DNA of 64,000 nt from Pseudomonas antarctica (GCF_900624995.1 NZ_UYXQ01000001.1:248001-312000), one strand, 5' to 3'; positions 35,044 through 44,070 are shown, counted from the first letter of the stretch. The notes: generated by a model from the sequence alone, not told the origin. Made by a program: numbers and translations.

Positions 35044-36074
35044 TGTTCGGCTCCCTGAATGATCAAGCGGGAGTCGTCTTTGGGATCGACCGTGGTCACG
35101 GAGCCGGCCTGGCCGAGAATCTTCGGCAGGCGCTCGCGGTACAGCCGTAGCATCAAGCCCGGGTCTTTGACCTGGGCCAGGCTTGCGACGGTGGCGGTTT
35201 GCGCCTGGGCATTGGCCAGGCGCTCGCTGGCCTGGGCGTGGGCGACTTGCACCACGCGGTCGGCCTCTTGGTTGGCGGTTTGGGTGAGTTTTTCTGCGTC
35301 GGTACGCGCATTGGCCACAGCTTTGTCGGCTTGCTGGCGGGCGGTCAGCACTGCGTTGAATGCATTCACCGCCGGGCCCGGCAGGCTCGATTGCACATCG
35401 ACACGGGTCACTTCGATGCCCAGTCCCAAACCGGTGGAAGCCAACTCCGCCAGACGCTTATTGATGCCTTGCACCAGGTCACCCCGCAGCCGCTCACGGC
35501 GCTCGGCGGCGCCGTTATCGCTGCCGATCAATTCCGGACGCGCCACCAGAATCGTGTCCAGATCGCGCGCGGCCGTCAGCGCCAAGGCGCTGCGCGTCAC
35601 CAGGCGATCCAACGCCGGCAGCACGTGCTCGCCTTGCAGCACAAACGCGTAGGGTTCAGTGACCTTGTAGAACACCCGTACATCCAGTTGCACCACACCG
35701 GCATCGCCGGTCAGCAGGTAGCCGGAACCGGCCAGTGCGTCGCTCAACGGCGTGGCGAAACTGGCCACGCGGTCGGCCTGCGTTGCCGCGTCGGAACGCA
35801 GAAGGTTCTCCACCCGACGTTCGATCACACGATCCGCCGCTGGCAACAGCACCACTTGCTCGAAGGGCTGCGGCCACGCCAGCAGCAACCCGGCATTTTG
35901 AATACGGTCCAGCGCGCCGAAGTGCAACACCACCGCACGGTTCTGCGGGTCGATCTGGCGCACATTGGAAAACGCCCAGGCCAACGCCGCCAACACGGTC
36001 ACCGCGTACAGCGCCAGGAAGGTCAGGCGCCCGGCCTGGATCCATGGGCTGTCCGGGCTGTCACGCTCACTCAT
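35040..36074 (-). CDS. SPFH/Band 7 protein, HflC-like (third SPFH gene)
   Basis: 344 residues. One N-terminal membrane helix (about 18-38) leads into an SPFH domain with PQNRAVVLHFGALDRIQNAG and WPQPFEQVVLLP. An Ala/Gln-rich coiled coil follows (TARQQADKAVANARTDAEKL). The start ATG overlaps the previous gene's stop by 4 bases. HflC with HflK caps FtsH in E. coli, but the true hflKC pair normally lies beside hflX and hfq, so this is a paralogue with another job. The next gene is a metal ATPase, again with an ATGA overlap. Confidence 0.83.
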   Translation of the reverse strand: MSERDSPDSPWIQAGRLTFLALYAVTVLAALAWAFSNVRQIDPQNRAVVLHFGALDRIQNAGLLLAWPQPFEQVVLLPAADRVIERRVENLLRSDAATQADRVASFATPLSDALAGSGYLLTGDAGVVQLDVRVFYKVTEPYAFVLQGEHVLPALDRLVTRSALALTAARDLDTILVARPELIGSDNGAAERRERLRGDLVQGINKRLAELASTGLGLGIEVTRVDVQSSLPGPAVNAFNAVLTARQQADKAVANARTDAEKLTQTANQEADRVVQVAHAQASERLANAQAQTATVASLAQVKDPGLMLRLYRERLPKILGQAGSVTTVDPKDDSRLIIQGAEQ

Positions 36075-37060
36075 GGTTGAACGTCCTTAGGCCCGTCCAC
36101 CAGCGCTCGGAACGGCGCAGCGTCGGTGCGCAGGATGATCTTGGTGCCCGGCGTCACCACCGTGCCCAAGGTGTCCAGCGAGCGCAGCAGTTTATACAGC
36201 TGCGGATTACCGGCGTAGGCACGGCCATAAATCTGCGCGGCTTCGACCCGCGACTGTGCCTCGATATCGGCGGCTTTCACCGTGGCGTCAGCCTGCACGA
36301 TGCGCGCATCACGCTCAGCAGCGGAGCGAATCTGCGCCGCTTCACGTTTGCCCACGGCCGTGCGCTCGGTGGCGATGGTTTCGCGCTCGGCACGCATGCG
36401 GTCGACGGTGGCAGTGAGGGTCACCGACGGTAAGGTCAGGCGTTCAACACCGACTTGCGCCACGCGCACGCCATAAGTGGTGAGCAATTGTTGATCAATC
36501 TGCTGGCGCAACTGCGCCTCGAAATCGGCGAGGCGCACTTGGCTGGCGTCGGTGTTGATCAGGCTGGACAGGTCGAAGCTCGCGGCGGTGGTTTCCAGCG
36601 CCGAGCCGACAAAGGTGCGTATCTGCCGCGCCGCTTCATCCGGCTGGTTCTGCACCGCCCGCATAAAGCGCTGCACATTGTCGGCATCACCCTGCACCTG
36701 CCACGCCACATAGGCCTGCACGATAATCCGCAGGCCATCGCGGGTGCCCACGTCCTGCAAACCGCTGGAGGTGGTGCGCAGGCGCAGGTCCACCGGGATC
36801 GCCGCTTCGAACGGCGCTGGCCAACGCCAGGCCAGACCAGGTTCCAGCAGCACCCGCGACGGGCTGCCGAACCGCGTGATCACCGTGGCTTCGCCGGAAC
36901 GCACCTGCACCAGGCTGGCGGCCGCCACCGCAAACAGCACCAGCAACACCGCCCAGGCCATGCGCCGCCAAGGGAACGGGCCCGCCGCTTGCTCATCGCC
37001 GTGATGATGATGGTGGTGGTGGCCGTGATGATGACCATGATCGTGAGAGTGAGCGCTCAA
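36071..37060 (-). CDS. SPFH/Band 7 protein, HflK-like, with a His-rich N-terminus
   Basis: 329 residues from TTG at 37060, chosen because AAGGAG lies 8 bases upstream. Residues 4-20 contain 13 His, including seven in a row at 14-20, facing the cytoplasm before the single membrane helix (about 34-52). The SPFH domain follows (VRSGEATVITRFGSPSRVLLE region), then the coiled coil (about 225-290) and KIILRTDAAPFRAL. A cytoplasmic polyhistidine tail suggests zinc, nickel, cobalt or copper binding, as in CDF and ZIP transporters. The partner ATPase two genes downstream lacks such a domain, so this tail may serve it. That link is inference. Confidence 0.83.
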   Translation of the reverse strand: MSAHSHDHGHHHGHHHHHHHGDEQAAGPFPWRRMAWAVLLVLFAVAAASLVQVRSGEATVITRFGSPSRVLLEPGLAWRWPAPFEAAIPVDLRLRTTSSGLQDVGTRDGLRIIVQAYVAWQVQGDADNVQRFMRAVQNQPDEAARQIRTFVGSALETTAASFDLSSLINTDASQVRLADFEAQLRQQIDQQLLTTYGVRVAQVGVERLTLPSVTLTATVDRMRAERETIATERTAVGKREAAQIRSAAERDARIVQADATVKAADIEAQSRVEAAQIYGRAYAGNPQLYKLLRSLDTLGTVVTPGTKIILRTDAAPFRALVDGPKDVQP

Positions 37061-37072
37061 CAGACAGACTCC

Positions 37073-38998
37073 TTATTGAACGGCTTTACGCGGCGCCATC
37101 GGGTCGGCCGGCAAAGTAAAAGAACGCAGATCAATCGTCGGTGCGCCATCGGCGCCCAGGCGGTGATCCAGAATAAGCAGCTTGGCGTGGGCCAGGCCTT
37201 GGCTGAGTTGGCCGAGGTACTGTTCCAGCACGAAGGCTTGGCCTGCGGCGGCGTAGGCTTTTTGCTCAGCGCTAAAGCGCAGGTCGGCGGCTTGGGCACC
37301 GGCATTCACTTCGCGTGCGGTGGCCAAGGCCTGATCGCGCGCGATGCTCGCTTGCAGCAAGGCTTGGTTGGTCTGTTCGCTGGCGGCGCCGCGCTCTCGG
37401 GCGATCAGCGCTTGGGCGCCGATCTGTGCAGCCTGTACGGCGTGGTAGGCATTGGCGGCGCCGGCCGGTGGGTGAATCGCTTCTACCACCGTGGCCAGAA
37501 TCTCCACGCCGCTGTCGAGCTTTTGCAGATCGGCCTGCACCGAGCGGCCGATTTGATCGGCCAGCTGGGTACGTTGTTCGCCAAGCAATTCGTCGAGCGT
37601 GCGCGAGGCAAAGTCATGAACCAGGATGCGGCTGGCGGTGCTGCGGATCAGCGTCGGCACATCGGCGCTGTTGTAAGTGGCGGCCAGTGCGGCCTGATCC
37701 GTCAGCCCGATACGGTAGACGAAACGCACGTCCATACTGACAATCTGGAAGCTCTGCTTGTCGCCGCTGCTGCTGGCGATCACCTGGGACTTGTCATTCA
37801 CATGGCTGGCGTCCCACAGCCGGTTGGCGATCAGTGGCGCCGGGCCTTCAGCAGAAACCCGCTCAGGTGTGGAGCCGTCGCTGACGCTGGTGGCCAGTTC
37901 ATGCACCACGCCATTTTCGATGTTGATGACGCGGCCCAACGGCCAGGGCAACCCGGCATGCAAGCCAGGGCCGAACACTTCCACCGGTTTGCCGAAGCGC
38001 TCATAAATCCCACGGCCTTGCAGGGGCACTTCATGCACACCGGTCAGCGCCCAGCCGACCGCCAGCACCACCAGCAGCACCGGCAGGAATGCCCTGCGCA
38101 TGTAGGTAAACGCCCAGATCTGACGCAGGTCGATGCCGAAGCGGTTGTGCAATTCGTGCTGCAACGCCAGCAAGGGTCGTGGCGGCCAGCGCAGCAAGTC
38201 GGCGATAAAACTTTGCGCCATCAAGCGCGGTTCGAGGCGCGGCTGGCGTGGGCTGAACAGTGACAATACGGCCCTGAGCAAAAACTCCACGGCGACCAGC
38301 CCCGGCAGCAGGCCGATCAGCACGGCCAAACGCAAGGGCCAAACAGATTCCGCGCCGGCAAACAGCAGGCAGATCGCACTGACCACCAAACAGGCAATCG
38401 CCACCCGACTTAATTGCGCCAGCTGTGAGGCTTCCGGCCATTGCGCGGCGGTTTCCTGCGCCAGGCGGCGCTCGAACACCAGCAAACCAAAGGCCAATGC
38501 CAGCCCCAGCGCGGCGCCAACACTTGCCGATTGCCCCACAGCCGCAGCGGGCAGCGCCAGGTTCCAGAACTCGATAATGCTGACCAACGCCAGCAACGAC
38601 CAACCGCTCAGCCACAACACCGGCGCGCCAATCTGCGCCAGCAGGCCGCTGCCAAAACGTGCGACAAATCGCGCGTACCAGCCGGCGTCTTCAACGGGCG
38701 GTTCGATCAACTCAACCGTCGGTTCTTCCAGCGCCTGGGCCCGCCAATCGGCGACCCACCATGCCGACTGCAGGCCCGCCACCAACACCCACAAGGCCGA
38801 CGCGCAGTTGATCAGCACCACCGGCCAGATCGACAGCGGCGCAAACAGGGCGACAAATAACGCCAGCACCCAGCCGGAAACGGCCAGGGCTGTCAGGGCG
38901 ATGCCGGCCTGGCGCAATCGACGGGCATGAAACAGCCCTTGCTGAAAACGCGGCAGGCCTTCCACCGAAGCGCCGTCAGCTTCTAGATCCACTTGCAT
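37073..38998 (-). CDS. Large polytopic SPFH/Band 7 protein, HflK-like
   Basis: 641 residues. The first 330 hold about seven hydrophobic helices in pairs, ending at YMRRAFLPVLLVVLAVGWALTG in character. An SPFH domain (about 335-540) has GRGIYERFGKPVEVFGPGLH and VSMDVRFVYRIGL, followed by an Ala/Gln-rich coiled coil to about 610. Ordinary HflK has one membrane helix and about 400 residues, so the multi-helix N-terminus is unusual. It is the first gene of a leftward operon of three SPFH genes and a metal ATPase, 12 bases before the next start. Function unknown; a membrane-domain scaffold for the ATPase is a reasonable guess. Confidence 0.8.
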   Translation of the reverse strand: MQVDLEADGASVEGLPRFQQGLFHARRLRQAGIALTALAVSGWVLALFVALFAPLSIWPVVLINCASALWVLVAGLQSAWWVADWRAQALEEPTVELIEPPVEDAGWYARFVARFGSGLLAQIGAPVLWLSGWSLLALVSIIEFWNLALPAAAVGQSASVGAALGLALAFGLLVFERRLAQETAAQWPEASQLAQLSRVAIACLVVSAICLLFAGAESVWPLRLAVLIGLLPGLVAVEFLLRAVLSLFSPRQPRLEPRLMAQSFIADLLRWPPRPLLALQHELHNRFGIDLRQIWAFTYMRRAFLPVLLVVLAVGWALTGVHEVPLQGRGIYERFGKPVEVFGPGLHAGLPWPLGRVINIENGVVHELATSVSDGSTPERVSAEGPAPLIANRLWDASHVNDKSQVIASSSGDKQSFQIVSMDVRFVYRIGLTDQAALAATYNSADVPTLIRSTASRILVHDFASRTLDELLGEQRTQLADQIGRSVQADLQKLDSGVEILATVVEAIHPPAGAANAYHAVQAAQIGAQALIARERGAASEQTNQALLQASIARDQALATAREVNAGAQAADLRFSAEQKAYAAAGQAFVLEQYLGQLSQGLAHAKLLILDHRLGADGAPTIDLRSFTLPADPMAPRKAVQ

Positions 38999-39095
38999 CT
39001 ACCCTACGCCCGCTTACACACAGTTCGTTACGATATAACACGCGCCGTGAAATTTTTGTTCGAAAACAACCTTGTTGAACCCGACAGAGATTCCC

Positions 39096-39186
39096 TGTGG
39101 CAGGGAGCTTGCTCCCGATAGCGGTGTATCCGCTGCAGATTAGCTGACTGACCCGCTGCTATCGGGAGCAAGCCCCCTCACACATT
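39096..39186. repeat. REPIN (paired inverted REP sequences)
   Basis: GCAGGGAGCTTGCTCCCGAT and its inverted partner ATCGGGAGCAAGCCCCCT face each other with a spacer of about 35 bases. This is a typical non-autonomous REP doublet of fluorescent pseudomonads. The rest of the 318-base spacer 38999-39316 holds two divergent promoter regions and nothing else I could recognise. Confidence 0.85.
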
Positions 39187-39316
39187 TGTACGTCATTGCA
39201 TTCGAGATCGTGACTAACCCCCCAGAAACACGCGCCATCACTGGTGCAGGCGCGGATAAATCGGCACACTCCAACCAGTTTTTCGCGGGTCCACGGACAA
39301 GGAAGCGTCATCCCCC

Positions 39317-39940
39317 ATGATTTCGATCTATCAGCTCAAGCCGCGTTTTCAAAACCTGCTGCGCCCCCTTGTGCAGCGCCTCTACGATAACGGCACCACG
39401 GCCAATCAGATCACCGTGCTGGCCGGCGTAGTTTCCCTGCTGGTCGGCCTGTTGATCGCAGGCTTTGCCCAACACCTCTGGCTGTTTGCGCTGATCCCGC
39501 TGTGGATGATCCTGCGCATGGCCCTCAACGCCATTGACGGCATGCTCGCCCGCGAATTCGGCCAGCAGTCGCGCCTGGGCGCCTACCTCAATGAACTGTG
39601 CGACGTGATCGCCGACAGCGCGCTGATCCTGCCTTTTGCACTGATCCCCGGCGTGAGCCTGGCGCCGGTGCTGCTGGTCACCTTGCTGGCGGTGTTCAGC
39701 GAATACGCCGGTGTGCTCGGGCCGATGGTCGGCGCGTCAAGGCGCTATGACGGCCCGATGGGCAAAAGTGATCGCGCGTTTGTACTCGGCGTATTGGCCA
39801 CCGGCGTGGCGCTGGGCTGGCTCGGCGCGGGTTGGGTCGACACGGTAATGTGGCTGGTTGCCGCCCTCCTCGCCTACACCTTGGTCAACCGCGTGCGCCA
39901 GGGCATCAAAGAAGAACAACACACGTCCCCTTCTGCATAA
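39317..39940 (+). CDS. CDP-alcohol phosphatidyltransferase family protein (YnbA-like)
   Basis: 207 residues with about five membrane helices. The CDP-alcohol transferase signature is present but altered: NAIDGMLAR, then G-AYL-N-ELC-D, so Asn stands where the first and third Asp of DxxDGxxAR-x8-GxxxDxxxD are expected. E. coli YnbA has, as I recall, the same Asn positions, which would make this a subfamily trait. It would join an alcohol head group to CDP-diacylglycerol; the head group is unknown. It is first in a six-gene operon encoding a CDP-diacylglycerol synthase, an acyltransferase and a phosphatase. Confidence 0.85.
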   Translation: MISIYQLKPRFQNLLRPLVQRLYDNGTTANQITVLAGVVSLLVGLLIAGFAQHLWLFALIPLWMILRMALNAIDGMLAREFGQQSRLGAYLNELCDVIADSALILPFALIPGVSLAPVLLVTLLAVFSEYAGVLGPMVGASRRYDGPMGKSDRAFVLGVLATGVALGWLGAGWVDTVMWLVAALLAYTLVNRVRQGIKEEQHTSPSA

Positions 39941-39950
39941 GGATTTTGCG

Positions 39951-41705
39951 ATGCGCGAACAGCAAGAGCACAGCTTCAGTACCCATGATGGCGTCGCGCT
40001 TTTCTACCGTCACTGGCCGGCCACCGCGCCGCTTGGCGATGAGCCGCGCAAGGCGATCCTGCTGTTCCATCGCGGCCACGAGCATTCGGGGCGTATTGCC
40101 CACTTGGTTGACGAACTCGACCTGCCGCAATTCGATTTCTTCGCCTGGGACGCCCGTGGCCACGGCCAATCCCCCGGCGCGCGCGGTGACAGCCCCAGCT
40201 TCGCCACCAGTGCCCGCGACGTGCAGACCTTTCGCGACCACATCGGCGCCACTTACGGCATTGAAGAAGAAAACAGCGCCGTCATCGCCCAGAGTGTCGG
40301 CGCGGTGATCGCGGCAACGTGGGTGCACGACTACGCGCCGAAAATCCGCGCGCTGGTGCTCGCCTCCCCGGCCTTTAAGGTCAAGCTCTACGTGCCGTTC
40401 GCACGGCAGGGCCTGGCGCTGATGCGCAAGTTTCGCGGCAACTTTTTCGTCAACAGTTACGTCAAGGCCAAGTTCCTCAGTCATGACCCTGAGCGCGTCG
40501 CGTCCTACGACAGCGACCCGCTGATCACCAAGGCGATTTCGGTGAATGTGCTGCTTGGCCTGTACGAAGCCGCCGACCGCGTTGTAGCCGATGCCCAGGC
40601 GATCCAAGTGCCGACCCAACTGCTGATCTCCGGCTCCGACTTTGTGGTGCACCGCAAACCCCAGCAGCAATTTTTCGACCGCCTGGGCAGCCTGAAAAAA
40701 GAGCTGCATGTCCTGCCTGGCTTCTTCCACGACACCCTCGGCGAGCGCGACCGCGCTGTCGCCGTGAGCAGCGCCAAGCGCTTTATCCTGCAGAATTTCG
40801 CCCACCCGCTGGACCGGGCCTCTTTGCTGGATGCCGACAAGCTGGGCGCCACCTGCGCTGAGTCCGAGTCTCTCGCCGCGCCGCTGCCGCGCAACTCTTT
40901 GCGCGACCTCTATTGGCGCATGACCCGCGCCAGCATGGGCCTGGGCAAGAACTTGTCGGACGGGGTGAAGCTGGGCTTCGACACCGGCTTCGACTCCGGC
41001 AGCACCCTCGATTATGTGTACCGCAACACTCCCACCGGCAAGGGCGGGTTGGGCCGGATGATCGACACCAACTACCTAAACTCGATCGGCTGGCGCGGCA
41101 TTCGCCAGCGCAAGTTGAACGTCGAAGAACTGCTGCGCCTGGCCATGGCCAAGTTGCGCAGCGATGATCGCGAAGTGCGCATTGTCGACATCGCTGCGGG
41201 CCACGGCCGCTACATTCTCGAAGCCTTGCAGGGTGTGTCGCCGTTGCCGGAGTCGATCCTGCTGCGCGACTACAGCGACATCAACGTGCGCGACGGTGGC
41301 GCGCTGATTCGCGAGAAAGGTCTGGGGGGTATCGCCCAGTTCGTCAAAGGTGATGCGTTTGATCGCGCGGACCTGGCGGCGCTCGACCCCAAGCCGACCT
41401 TGGCGGTGGTGTCTGGTCTGTATGAATTGTTTGCCGACAACGCCATGGTCGGCGGTTCGTTGGCCGGCCTTGCCGAAGCCGTGGAACCCGGCGGTTACCT
41501 GGTCTACACCGGCCAGCCGTGGCACCCGCAGCTGGAACTGATCGCCCGCGCGTTGACCAGCCACCGCCAAGGCCAGGCCTGGGTGATGCGCCGACGCAGT
41601 CAGGCGGAAATGGATCAATTGGTCGAGGCGGCAGGCTTTCGCAAGATCACCCAGCGTGTGGATGAGTGGGGCATTTTCAGCGTGTCCCTGGCGCAGAAGA
41701 TCTGA
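39951..41705 (+). CDS. Bifunctional alpha/beta hydrolase and methyltransferase (YnbC-like)
   Basis: 584 residues from ATG at 39951, with AAGGA 7 bases upstream; E. coli YnbC is almost exactly this length. The N-terminal half (to about 300) is an alpha/beta hydrolase with nucleophile motif AQSVG, Asp in SGSDFVVH and His in LPGFFHDTLGE. The C-terminal part (from about 380) is a SAM-dependent methyltransferase with motif I VDIAAGHGRY. The fusion suggests it trims and methylates the same lipid head group or acyl glycerol. It starts 10 bases after the YnbA-like gene. Substrate unknown. Confidence 0.85.
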   Translation: MREQQEHSFSTHDGVALFYRHWPATAPLGDEPRKAILLFHRGHEHSGRIAHLVDELDLPQFDFFAWDARGHGQSPGARGDSPSFATSARDVQTFRDHIGATYGIEEENSAVIAQSVGAVIAATWVHDYAPKIRALVLASPAFKVKLYVPFARQGLALMRKFRGNFFVNSYVKAKFLSHDPERVASYDSDPLITKAISVNVLLGLYEAADRVVADAQAIQVPTQLLISGSDFVVHRKPQQQFFDRLGSLKKELHVLPGFFHDTLGERDRAVAVSSAKRFILQNFAHPLDRASLLDADKLGATCAESESLAAPLPRNSLRDLYWRMTRASMGLGKNLSDGVKLGFDTGFDSGSTLDYVYRNTPTGKGGLGRMIDTNYLNSIGWRGIRQRKLNVEELLRLAMAKLRSDDREVRIVDIAAGHGRYILEALQGVSPLPESILLRDYSDINVRDGGALIREKGLGGIAQFVKGDAFDRADLAALDPKPTLAVVSGLYELFADNAMVGGSLAGLAEAVEPGGYLVYTGQPWHPQLELIARALTSHRQGQAWVMRRRSQAEMDQLVEAAGFRKITQRVDEWGIFSVSLAQKI

Positions 41706-41707
41706 GC

Positions 41708-43006
41708 ATGCGCGAACCCGGTTTATTGAAACCTGCAGTCCTATGGCTGTTGCTGTTGGCACCGCTGTTTTTCAGCACCTACGGCTTCGCCACCTGGGTC
41801 ACCAGCCAGCGCAGCGACGTCGGCACGCTGGTGTTCGGCTGGGAAACCCATATGCCGTTCTGGGCCTGGACCATCGTGCCCTACTGGTCCATCGACCTGC
41901 TCTACGGCTTTTCGCTGCTCTTACCCACTAGCCGCCATGAACTGAAACAACACGCGCTGCGCCTGCTGACCGCCCAGGTGATTGCCGTGAGCTGCTTCCT
42001 GATCTGGCCGCTGCGCTTCACGTTTGAGCGGCCGGAGCTGGATGGCGTGTTCGGCTGGCTGTTTGCGGTGCTGGCGGGCTTCGACAAGCCGTTCAACCAG
42101 GCGCCATCGCTGCACATCGCATTGCTGGTGATCCTGTGGATCATGTACCAGCGCCACAGCCAAGGCGTGTGGCGCTGGGTGGTGCACGGTTGGTTCGCGT
42201 TGATCGGTATTTCGGTGCTGACCACTTATCAACATCACTTTATCGACTTACCCACAGGCGCCCTCGCCGGCTGGGTTTGCGTGTGGCTGTGGCCGTTGGA
42301 ACACCCGAGCCCGCTGCTGAATGCGCGGCTTACGCGGGATAGAAAACGCTGGCGGCTAGGCGTGCGCTACGGCCTGGGCGCCTTGGCCTTGGTGATTCTC
42401 GCGTTGGTGCTCGGCGGTGGGTGGCTATGGCTGCTGTGGCCAGCGGTTTCCCTGGGGTTGATCAAGGCCAATTACTTCGTACTCGGCGCGCCGGGCTTTC
42501 AGAAACGCGCCGACGGCACACTGACGCCTGCCGCGCGCTGGCTGTATGCGCCCTACTTGGCGGCGGCGTGGGTCAACTCACGCCTGTGGACACGTAAACA
42601 TCCACAGCCGGACCGGGTTGTGGATAACGTTTGGTTAGGGCGAATCCCCACGGAGCGTGAGCAAGGTTCATTCAAGGCCATCGTCGATCTGTGCGCCGAA
42701 TTACCGATTAATCCACAAAACCGCTCGTATGAATGCATTCCCGTGCTGGACCTGATCGCGCCGACACCCGCCGAATGCCTGCAAGCCGCCCAAGCCATTG
42801 AACGCCTGCGCGCAAGCGGGCCATTATTGGTGTGTTGCGCCCTCGGGTATTCACGCAGCGCCACCGCCGTGGCCGCATGGATGCTGCACAGCGGGCGCGC
42901 CGCAACGGTGGATGAGGCACTGGCTATTATTCGTACAGCGCGGGCCAACGTGGTCTTGCATCCCGCTCACCGTGAAGCTCTGGAGGGCTTAGCCCATGCC
43001 CGCTGA
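41708..43006 (+). CDS. PAP2 phosphatase fused to a dual-specificity phosphatase (YnbD-like)
   Basis: 432 residues from ATG at 41708, two bases after the previous stop. The N-terminal membrane part has PAP2 elements (FNQAPSLHIALLV, YQHHFIDLPTGAL). The C-terminal domain is a cysteine phosphatase with CX5R motif CALGYSRSATAVA. E. coli YnbD has the same fusion and size. A lipid phosphate phosphatase step is likely, for example removing phosphate from a phosphatidyl-alcohol phosphate as PgpA/PTPMT1 do in phosphatidylglycerol synthesis. Which of the two sites is active is not clear. Confidence 0.86.
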   Translation: MREPGLLKPAVLWLLLLAPLFFSTYGFATWVTSQRSDVGTLVFGWETHMPFWAWTIVPYWSIDLLYGFSLLLPTSRHELKQHALRLLTAQVIAVSCFLIWPLRFTFERPELDGVFGWLFAVLAGFDKPFNQAPSLHIALLVILWIMYQRHSQGVWRWVVHGWFALIGISVLTTYQHHFIDLPTGALAGWVCVWLWPLEHPSPLLNARLTRDRKRWRLGVRYGLGALALVILALVLGGGWLWLLWPAVSLGLIKANYFVLGAPGFQKRADGTLTPAARWLYAPYLAAAWVNSRLWTRKHPQPDRVVDNVWLGRIPTEREQGSFKAIVDLCAELPINPQNRSYECIPVLDLIAPTPAECLQAAQAIERLRASGPLLVCCALGYSRSATAVAAWMLHSGRAATVDEALAIIRTARANVVLHPAHREALEGLAHAR

Positions 43007-43439
43007 TATGGAACTCCAAGTGGTTGCCAGCCTGCTGCGTCGCGGCCGCTCGCTGGATCAGTTATCCACACGCCTGACGCTGCTCGGCGTGTTATTCGGT
43101 CTGGCTCAGTTGCTGCTGGCGAGCATTTCGCCGATCTGCCTGCTGCTCAGCCTGTGGATGATTGTCCTCGGGCTGCTGCAAAAGTACTGGGCGCTGCGCG
43201 TAGCCTTCGATGCCGACTTATTCGCCTTGCTGGCGCGTGACACCGAGCGCACCCCGGACCTCGACCACGCCCTGCAAACCCTTGGCCTGCAATCGGCCAA
43301 ACGCGTCGGCCGGCCGTGGACCGAACGCCGTCGCGGCGCCCTCAAACTGCTGCGCAAGCAAGCCTGGCTGTTGGGCGCGCAAGTATTGCTGACCCTGGCC
43401 GTGATCCTCGCCAGCCCTTGGCTACCTTTCGCCGGATAA
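42996..43439 (+). CDS. Small membrane protein of the ynb-like operon
   Basis: 147 residues. Two hydrophobic helices in the first half (about 27-65) and one near the end (about 122-142), with a charged cytoplasmic segment between. ATG at 42996 overlaps the 3' end of the phosphatase gene by 11 bases; ATG at 43008 is a possible alternative. I recognise no family, and E. coli ynbABCD has no counterpart I know of. Its fixed place inside the operon suggests a subunit or accessory factor for lipid synthesis. Confidence 0.75.
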   Translation: MPADMELQVVASLLRRGRSLDQLSTRLTLLGVLFGLAQLLLASISPICLLLSLWMIVLGLLQKYWALRVAFDADLFALLARDTERTPDLDHALQTLGLQSAKRVGRPWTERRRGALKLLRKQAWLLGAQVLLTLAVILASPWLPFAG

Positions 43440-43448
43440 GGAATTCCC

Positions 43449-44069
43449 ATGTTCGAACCCGTGGTTGCCACGCTGATAACCTCGATGGCCCGCACCGTCA
43501 CCGGCGCCCGTAGCCTGTGGCTGGGCTGCGCGCCGGTGCCGGTGCAACGCATCTACTTCGCCAATCACAGCAGCCACGGCGACTTCGTCCTGTTGTGGGC
43601 GTCATTGCCGCAAAACCTGCGCAAATTCACGCGACCGGTCGCCGGCAGTGATTACTGGAACAAGAGCGCACTGCGCCGCTACATCATCAACCGCGTGTTC
43701 AATGGCGTGCTGATTGATCGCGAGCGTAAAGACCCCGTGGATAACCCATTGCAGCCCATGCTCGCCGCCCTTGAGAGTGGCGACTCGCTGATTATCTTCC
43801 CCGAAGGCACACGCAATCTGGACGACGGTTTGCTGCCATTCAAAAGTGGCCTGTATCACCTGGCGAAAAGTTACCCACAGGCCGAACTGGTCCCGGTGTG
43901 GATCGCCAACCTTAACCGAGTCATGCCCAAGGGCCGCGTGCTACCGCTGCCTCTGCTGTGCACCACCAGCTTCGGCGCGCCGCTGCAATTGGAAGATGGC
44001 GAAGACAAAGCCGCCTTCCTCGCCCGCACCCGCGACGCCCTGCTCGCCCTTGCCCCGGAGCCTGTCTGA
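43449..44069 (+). CDS. Lysophospholipid acyltransferase family protein
   Basis: 206 residues of the PlsC family. The catalytic HX4D motif is NHSSHGDF and the glycerol-phosphate motif is FPEGTRN. It would acylate a lysophospholipid or glycerol-phosphate at the membrane. It lies 9 bases after the small membrane protein and 1 base before the CDP-diacylglycerol synthase gene, so it probably supplies acylated precursor to that enzyme. Confidence 0.88.
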   Translation: MFEPVVATLITSMARTVTGARSLWLGCAPVPVQRIYFANHSSHGDFVLLWASLPQNLRKFTRPVAGSDYWNKSALRRYIINRVFNGVLIDRERKDPVDNPLQPMLAALESGDSLIIFPEGTRNLDDGLLPFKSGLYHLAKSYPQAELVPVWIANLNRVMPKGRVLPLPLLCTTSFGAPLQLEDGEDKAAFLARTRDALLALAPEPV

Positions 44070-44070
44070 C

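Noticed and set aside
35040..37060. The SPFH pair as the canonical hflK-hflC
   Set aside because: The canonical pair lies with hflX and hfq; here there are three SPFH genes, a His-rich tail and a metal ATPase.
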